Positions 37,664 to 46,600 of a stretch of 64,000 bases of DNA are shown here, piece by piece. The notes beneath the pieces are model-generated. The model was not told the DNA's origin, made no database searches, and saw nothing but the letters and a program-made list of their open reading frames with translations. Position 1 is the stretch's first letter, and every line of letters starts with the position of its first letter. Both the position numbers and the translations under genes were made by a program. The stretch lies in NCBI RefSeq assembly GCF_001039355.2, contig NW_019775477.1, forward strand, positions 233,517-297,516, in the 5' to 3' direction. Source of the stretch: Lingula anatina (Eukaryota; Brachiopoda; Lingulata; Lingulida; Lingulidae).

Positions 37664-40600
37664 GAGGCGATAATTTTTTCACGGATGGGTAAAGTTTTCC
37701 CTTCTATTTGTCGTGTTTTCGCGATCGGAGGATAGATACAGTGTAGCATACATGATTGCTCCAGTCTCGAAAGAATAAAGTTTGGATAAATTGAAAAGTA
37801 TATTCATTTGCAAAAATGCATACTGGCAAAGCTGGTTTATATACTGTTAACAGGTCAAATTGGTTGTAAAAATTTTCAATCCCTGCAATTTACTGACACA
37901 TAAATGTCATTAATTAATTTTAATTGATTTCCATTAATCATTAATTAAAACAATTTATCAATATTTTTTTCTTTCACCGAAGGTACTCCTCTGAACAGCT
38001 ACGAAGTCTTCATAGAGAGTGACCAAGTCGGCAACAAGACTGGCAAGTACTATGTGGGCATACGACAACTGGCGGACAATGAGACCGAACTGTATGGCCC
38101 ACAGTGGACAAACTTCACCGGGAACTTCACCGAGGCTTTCACCGGTGCCAATAACATCACCACCAACTACACCATGAGAACGTACACCTCAGGGTGCTAC
38201 TTTGCCACGGTCGGCATGACGGCAGTCAGTACGGAGGGCTGCATTGTGAGTTAAGCACCCTGTGGATCGAGCGTTGTGAAAATGAGTGAATGAATGAATG
38301 AGCTTGGGCAGTTACACCCTGAGTTTAAGAGCCCTGCATACATATATAAATGTTCACGAAACAGTGGCGGCATGGATAAGACGTGTAGAGGAAAGTAATC
38401 GTGTCTATCTATTTCAAGAACTTACGTTTTAGATTGCATTGATAGCGGGGAATCTGTTGAGTCTCTAATCGGGATATTAAGCGGCAAGTTTTAACGGGTC
38501 GCCATATTTGATCCGCGGATATGTTAGTCCGCTGTTCTGGATGCACTCTTTTGTAATTTTACGCGTGATCTCCAACATCTTCCTGTATTCTGGTCTCTTT
38601 TGGGAACCGAGAAAAAAAATGAACTCCCAGCCAAGCCCTAACTTCTTTTGTGATACCTATTGTTGAATATTGACAACAATAACTGAAATTTACTGAGACG
38701 AATTGTTTTCCAGGTTGGCAACAAGACGACCCACTATTCCACACAGTGTTATTGTACCCATCTGACGTCATTCATGGGCGGCTGGGTGGTCCAACCCAAC
38801 ACAATCGACTGGAACTTTGTCTTCTCTGGCGCAGCGGCTTTCGACAGGAATCCAACCCTGTACATAACCGAGATGTTGATAGCCGTGTTGTATATCATGA
38901 CAGCTATATGGGCTAGACGGCAGGATAAGAAAGACGTGGAGAAGGTAGGCTTTGTTTTCTTTCAAACATGCTCTAAAGATGTGCGGGTGTAAATGTGTGT
39001 TACATAATTTTTCCGATTGTAAACTTGGTGATGTTTGCTTTTCAAGCATAAAGCTAATTTATAGCCTATCCCCATAGTGTGAGATAGTATTTTGCTCAAT
39101 TTTAATTTTATTTCATTTTTCATTTTTTCAAAAATGATTGTACATTGGGATAAAAAATTGTTTGCCGATGGGGGTCATCCCACTCCGATTTCCGCACTCC
39201 ACTTGAATGGTTTATAACACATATTCCTATTTGGCATCGTAACAAAAGTTAACATAAGATAAACCTTTGAGACGTTTTGACCCTCGCATTATCTTACTAG
39301 TAGTATATGTAATGTCTTACAGTTGGGCGTGTCTCCTTTGCCGGACAATGACCCTAATGACCACTACCTCTACGAAATGATCGTATTTACTGGGATGAGA
39401 AGAAATGCGGGCACCGAATCAAAAGTAAAGAATAATTTTCATATATTTTAGGCTTGTTTAATGCGTTTTTGTTTTTATATATTTTTGACTGTTAATGATG
39501 AGAAGACTAAGTAAAAGAATAAACATATGTTGGTAACGTAATCATATATCAACTTAGGGAAGTAAATTAAACCAAATATACAATAAATAAATAAATAAAT
39601 AAATAAAACACTTACAATGCCTTTTTCGCCAGGTAAATTTTATTTTGTCTGGGGAATACGATGAAACGGACGTCAGAACGCTGGCAGACGACAAACGACG
39701 CACTTTGATGAGGGGATCGGTCGATCGTTTCTTGTTAGCCGTCCGGGGGTAGGTCATGTCTCAGTTCACTCCACTTCATTTCACTTTCATTTTGAGTATA
39801 AACCATATTAGAAATATTGGTATGTACGTTCCGTCATGTGTGAAAAAGGAAACTGAGTGATAAACCTTAAATATAGATATTAACATTTTTCGATTTTGTA
39901 GGTTGTCTGAACCAGTTCTAAGCTTGAGGTGAAAATTTGTCTGTATCTGCCAGTTGAATGACTCTCCTTACCGTTAAGTACTTTGCGCTGTATGATTTGC
40001 ATCGGACGTTCACGTTGAAAAGCTTGTAGGCAAACATTTTAATGTTAAAATATTAAAATATTAAAATATTAAAATACCATTTAAAATAATTTTACCTGTA
40101 TCTAGACCTTTGGGCGACCTGAACTACCTTCGCATCTGGCACGACAACTCTGGCAAGGGTCAGTTCGCCTCTTGGTACCTTAAATACCTCCTGGTGCAGG
40201 ACCTGCAGACCAAGGAGAAGTACCACTTTATCTGCAACCGATGGTTTGCCGTGGAGGAAGACGACGGACAGGTACATGGTGGTCAACTTTTTTGTGTGTG
40301 TGGTCTGGCAAAATTGAAATGTTAATCCGTCCGGTCCGAGCATGTTCCAGTTTCTTTCTGATTGCCTAGGTAGGATTTGCTCGACTCGTTCACCTCTGTG
40401 GCAATGTGAAGTTTGTAGTACTCAGTGTAACGGGTATGATTTACTGTCTACATGTGACGAGTAATGTTCACCTCCATTGATCGCGCGATAAAATCCCTTT
40501 TACACTGGACGGCGTCCTTTCTGCGTCCTTTCTGCGACCATGAAACTTGCATCGCTGTGGCCCTAGAAAGGAGGCACAAGAGTTGCTACGGTTGCAGAAT

Positions 40601-43600
40601 GAATGCTCAATGATCGGCTAGTTGTTGGCACGTAAAGTATTTTTTAACTCTGAAACGGGGCCGTACTTCGGGACGCAGAAAGGACGTCGTCCAGTGTAAA
40701 GGAGGCTTTAAGTGAGGGGAGTTTTTGTTTTTACTTTGGTTTACTCGTCCGTTTTAGGTTGACCGTCTTCTCCCTGTAGCAGGCCGCGAGCAGATGGTCG
40801 AGTTTGGCCACCTCTTCACGAAGACCACCCAGAAGAACCTTGGTGACGGGCACCTGTGGTTCTCCGTGGTTGCTCGCCCTCCTCGGAGCCGTTTCACGCG
40901 TCTCCAGCGAGTGACCTGCTGCCTTTGCCTGCTCTATATGACCATGCTGACCAGTGCCATGTTTTATGAGACGGTGCCGGAGTCGCCAGGGTCGAACGCA
41001 ATCACATTTGGACCTTTCAGTTTATCACCGGAACAGGTAAAAGAAAACTAATGAGCCGTACGTGATTGACATTACGAAAAATAAATAAACAAATAAATAA
41101 ATTAATTAATTAATTAATAAAAATAAATAAACAAATAAATAAAACAAGCAAGTGTGTGTAAGCAGTGGCTCTGTCAGACAGTTTTGCAGTCAGCGAATGG
41201 TAAATTGAATTATTGTAGGCATTTATTTCGAAAAAAAAACTAAAGAAAAAGAATAATTATTTTATAAAGTGGGTTCTTCCATTCTAGATCTACGTGGGTG
41301 TGATCGGTACCATCATCGTGTTCCCCGTCAACCTCCTGATCGTCACGTTCTTCCGCAAAGCAAAACCAAGGAAGAAGCGCCCGTCCCGCATTCAGGCTGC
41401 CATGCAGAGAAACATCCTAACACAGAGCTCCTCCACTCTCGGCGGAGCGCTGAAAACGCCAGACCCGTTGTCCCACAGGGATATCGTGCTTGAAAAGAAC
41501 GAGAGGGTCGGGGAAAATATGAGCATGTATAACCAGAGCCGCTCGGCGACGACCGTCTCAATTCAGTTGCCGTCTACTACCCCTGCTTCGCTCACTAAAG
41601 CCTACGACAAAGGACAGCAAAGCTTATCTAATATCAGCATCCCCGAGGCTTTCGAGTACAAAGAGGATGCTGGGAAGGGGAAGAGAAAGAAGAAAAAGAA
41701 GCCGCTGGAACTTCCGTGGTGGTTCACCATCGTGGCTTGGATACTGATGTGGATTTTAATCCTTGGTTCGGCGTTCCTGGTGACCATGTACGGGATAACA
41801 TTCCAGGAGACGAAAGCACAGAAGTGGATCACGTCTATGATCATTTCCTTCCTGACGTCAATCTTCCTCACAGAACCAGTCAAGGTGAGAAAGGCAGTCA
41901 GTCAGTCCTTCGTTCAGTCACAGACTGAGTCTTCCAGTCACCTGGCTAGTCATCTAGTCAAATATTTGTCCGGTGAATTAATCGTGTATCTTCAGACTTT
42001 TTAGTATAATTGATCCATATAAAATGTATTCTNCTTTTTTGTGTGTGTGGTCTGGCAAAATTGAAATGTTAATCCGTCCGGTCCGAGCATGTTCCAGTTT
42101 CTTTCTGATTGCCTAGGTAGGATTTGCTCGACTCGTTCACCTCTGTGGCAATGTGAAGTTTGTAGTACTCAGTGTAACGGGTATGATTTACTGTCTACAT
42201 GTGACGAGTAATGTTCACCTCCATTGATCGCGCGATAAAATCCCTTTTACACTGGACGGCGTCCTTTCTGCGTCCTTTCTGCGACCATGAAACTTGCATC
42301 GCTGTGGCCCTAGAAAGGAGGCACAAGAGTTGCTACGGTTGCAGAATGAATGCTCAATGATCGGCTAGTTGTTGGCACGTAAAGTATTTTTTAACTCTGA
42401 AACGGGGCCGTACTTCGGGACGCAGAAAGGACGTCGTCCAGTGTAAAGGAGGCTTTAAGTGAGGGGAGTTTTTGTTTTTACTTTGGTTTACTCGTCCGTT
42501 TTAGGTTGACCGTCTTCTCCCTGTAGCAGGCCGCGAGCAGATGGTCGAGTTTGGCCACCTCTTCACGAAGACCACCCAGAAGAACCTTGGTGACGGGCAC
42601 CTGTGGTTCTCCGTGGTTGCTCGCCCTCCTCGGAGCCGTTTCACGCGTCTCCAGCGAGTGACCTGCTGCCTTTGCCTGCTCTATATGACCATGCTGACCA
42701 GTGCCATGTTTTATGAGACGGTGCCGGAGTCGCCAGGGTCGAACGCAATCACATTTGGACCTTTCAGTTTATCACCGGAACAGGTAAAAGAAAACTAATG
42801 AGCCGTACGTGATTGACATTACGAAAAATAAATAAACAAATAAATAAATTAATTAATTAATTAATAAAAATAAATAAACAAATAAATAAAACAAGCAAGT
42901 GTGTGTAAGCAGTGGCTCTGTCAGACAGTTTTGCAGTCAGCGAATGGTAAATTGAATTATTGTAGGCATTTATTTCGAAAAAAAAACTAAAGAAAAAGAA
43001 TAATTATTTTATAAAGTGGGTTCTTCCATTCTAGATCTACGTGGGTGTGATCGGAACCATCATCGTGTTCCCCGTCAACCTTCTGATCGTCACGTTCTTC
43101 CGCAAAGCAAAACCAAGGAAGAAGCGCCCGTCCCGCATTCAGGCTGCCATGCAGAGAAACATCCTAACACAGAGCACCTCCACTCTCGGCGGAGCGCTGA
43201 AAACGCCAGACCCGTTGTCCCACAGGGATATCGTGCTTGAAAAGAACGAGAGGGTCGGGGAAAATATGAGCATGTATAACCAGAGCCGCTCGGCGACGAC
43301 CGTCTCAATTCAGTTGCCGTCTACTACCCCTGCTTCGCTCACTAAAGCCTACGACAAAGGACAGCAAAGCTTATCTAATATCAGCATCCCCGAGGCTTTC
43401 GAGTACAAAGAGGATGCTGGGAAGGGGAAGAGAAAGAAGAAAAAGAAGCCGCTGGAACTTCCGTGGTGGTTCACCATCGTGGCTTGGATACTGATGTGGA
43501 TTTTAATCCTTGGTTCGGCGTTCCTGGTGACCATGTACGGGATAACATTCCAGGAGACGAAAGCACAGAAGTGGATCACGTCTATGATCATTTCCTTCCT

Positions 43601-46600
43601 GACGTCAATCTTCCTCACAGAACCAGTCAAGGTGAGAAAGGCAGTCAGTCAGTCCTTCGTTCAGTCACAGACTGAGTCTTCCAGTCACCTGGCTAGTCAT
43701 CTAGTCAAATATTTGTCCGGTGAATTAATCGTGTATCTTCAGACCTTTTAGTATAATTGATCCATATAAAATGTATTCTTAATGTTACTTATTCTTAATT
43801 GTAAGAAGCTTAAAACGTCTATTGATTTTTTGAATGAGAACTAATTATTTTAAGAATTTACGGCTTTATGAGGGAAAGGTTTTTTCTCGATATCTAATTT
43901 TTTTATCGAAATATCCCCAGGTTTTCTTGTTGGCCATTTTTTTCTCGCTGATAATCAAGAAGGTCGATGAGGATGAGGACGAGGAAGAGGGAGAGGCGGA
44001 CGAAGAAGAACCTCAGTTACAAACCGATGAAATGTGGCTTCATCCACCAGAAAGTGAGAACTCATTGTGAAACACGTGTCTATACATTGCGATGTTGTTT
44101 TTGCCTTTCAGTTGTGTTATATTTAAGTTAAAATGTGATATTTCAGTTGAAACTTTATTAATGGTATGTCCTGTGAATGTTTGTCCTGTGTTTTAATTGA
44201 ACGCCAGGCTGTGGCAGTCCGATATCTACAAATAGTGCAGTTGATTTTATGTGCGTCATACGAAAGTTTGACTCCAGTAATGATAAAAAACACAGCAGCG
44301 CTCTTCACAGGCAACGAAATGTATAAGGTATTTTGTTGAATAGATTACATCACATTATATTGTAAAATACACAATTTTGTACTAGTAACACGGCTTCAGA
44401 AGATAAGAAATCATTATTTTTTTCAAAATGCTCTCCATACATTTTAACAGCTTATGGCGCAGCCAAGCCCAGGAAGATCGCCTACAAGCCTCCAAACCCC
44501 GCCGCACTGGAGGAGGCAAGGGAGAAACGCATTAAAGAGCTTAAGATGTACGATATCCTGCGAGAGATCATATTTTACTGTCTGTTCCTCTGGCTGCTGA
44601 TGGTGATTAGTTACGGAAATAGGGACCCTTACGGCTTCCTGCTTAAAAGACACATGGACGATCTTTTTGTATTCAAAGGAAGCATTACCATGGACTTCAC
44701 TAAGGTATAACGTTCTTTTTTTCACCTGTTTTCTTGTACGCCTTTTAATGTAGATATACCACACAATAGACTTCTATCCAGACTTGTTCAATGTTTTAGA
44801 AATATTATCACTGGATTCTTAGGTATCATACTAAAGGACACATTAACCAGCTGTGAGTTTCATGGGTGCGAAAATAATTCCCAATCGGTAAATGAGACTA
44901 TTAAAAATAAAGCTTGGAGAATTATTCAAAGAGAAAACATACCCTGATAGCTCGACCATCACTATCTTTATGCTGAATTAAATGTTATTTTTGTATTAAA
45001 ATTTTAATTCTGTATCAATAAAAATTCCGTTGTGACAACCAAGACCTTTTAAAAATGTTACGGATATCTTTTGAAATGCGATGTTACATGTATGAAAGGA
45101 TGAAACTACATGAACGGGATAGATTGACCACAATTCCAAAATAACATCCTTGCCTTCGTTGAAATAATGAAATTATTTTACACTAGATGTTGGATCACAC
45201 AAACGTAGACGAAAATAAAATTTCTTATATATAAAAGAAACAGAACGGTTATTTATCGGCAATGAATGAAGAATCCTAAAGGTAAAATATGAAGCGAGAG
45301 TTATTATTATTTTTATTACAGTTGCGAACCTCGACTCATTATTATTATTATTTGTATAATTTTAGCTGCAAAACTCGACTCACTTCTGGCACTGGTATAA
45401 AGAGGGCTTGGTGCCCGGATTGAGGGCCTCTGTCTGGTACAACAACGACCCACCATTGGGTCAGCGCGGTTTCCTAGGCGACAGGACGTGTAGGATGATG
45501 GGATATGCCACCATGAGGCAGGTCAGAGTGAAGCCAGGTGAGACAGGCGTGGCTAATTATAAAACTTTACGAAACTAAAACTGGGGTAATTATTACCTGT
45601 TCACCTTCACCTGAACATGTTATTCAGTTGTGAATAAGTCTGTCAGAGTGAACAGACGAAACGGTCAACAGGTAAATCATATATATGTATGGATCAATCT
45701 GAAATAGTAACTTTCTGCATATCAAAACTGAGATCCAATGAGACTATTTTTCACATTTTAAATTGAACTGTCTAAATCCTTTGTAATGAGACTGCATTCG
45801 GGATAACGCCTTTAATCATCTCCAGACCTGTTCAACTATCTTGAATCTTCGAAAACAAAGGATAATAAGTAATAACGGGGTCTACTGTACGATATTGAAT
45901 GATAATTTTAAATGGAATCACGTAAATAGAGGACAAATAATTGTTTGTAATTGGCCGCAAAACTGGTGCTATGCTTTTTTCAGTTCTCTGCTCTGAAAGA
46001 TTTCTGTGCTGTTACGAAAAATAGTTTCTGAAAACGAAATGCTTTTCTCTCTAGGGTTGCCCGAGATTTACAAATAATAATAATAATAATAGGTTAACGT
46101 TTTCCTTTTTTTATTCCAGGGCAGTGCAGAATCCACGACCTACTGACTAAAGTGATCAAGGAGTGTAACGAGGCCTACAGCATAATGGAAGAGGAGGATG
46201 GGTCGTTTGGAGTGGGCTGGGTCCCTTTCAACGGAACCTCCACCGTCAACAACTCAAGGTGTGCGTAAATATGGAACAGTAGCACATTTGACCTTCATAG
46301 GACCTTTGGCAAACGGGACTGTAGTTAGTTAAAGTGCATGCAAAACATTATGGGCATAGCTCTTTACAAATTTTTACCCGTATTTCAAATTTTGACGGGT
46401 AACAGTAAATGTTTTTTTATTTAATTTTATTGTATTGACAATTTATGAAGTTCCACAAGAGTAAATGTTTATTTTCCTTTAAAAATGTTATAGTTAGGCA
46501 GAAATATCAGTACATAGCATAATTTGCCTTGTATAGTGCGTTATCACTGCATATATTTCCAGCCCGGAGTACACATACCGTACCTCTAGCGAGCTCGACG

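Noticed and set aside
41885-42004. Extension of polycystin exon 33 reading through its donor (VRKAVSQSFVQSQ...)
   Set aside because: A gtgaga donor follows EPVK, where polycystin-1 proteins continue into helix 5. The next exon (VFLLAIFF) completes that helix in frame, so the read-through is intronic.
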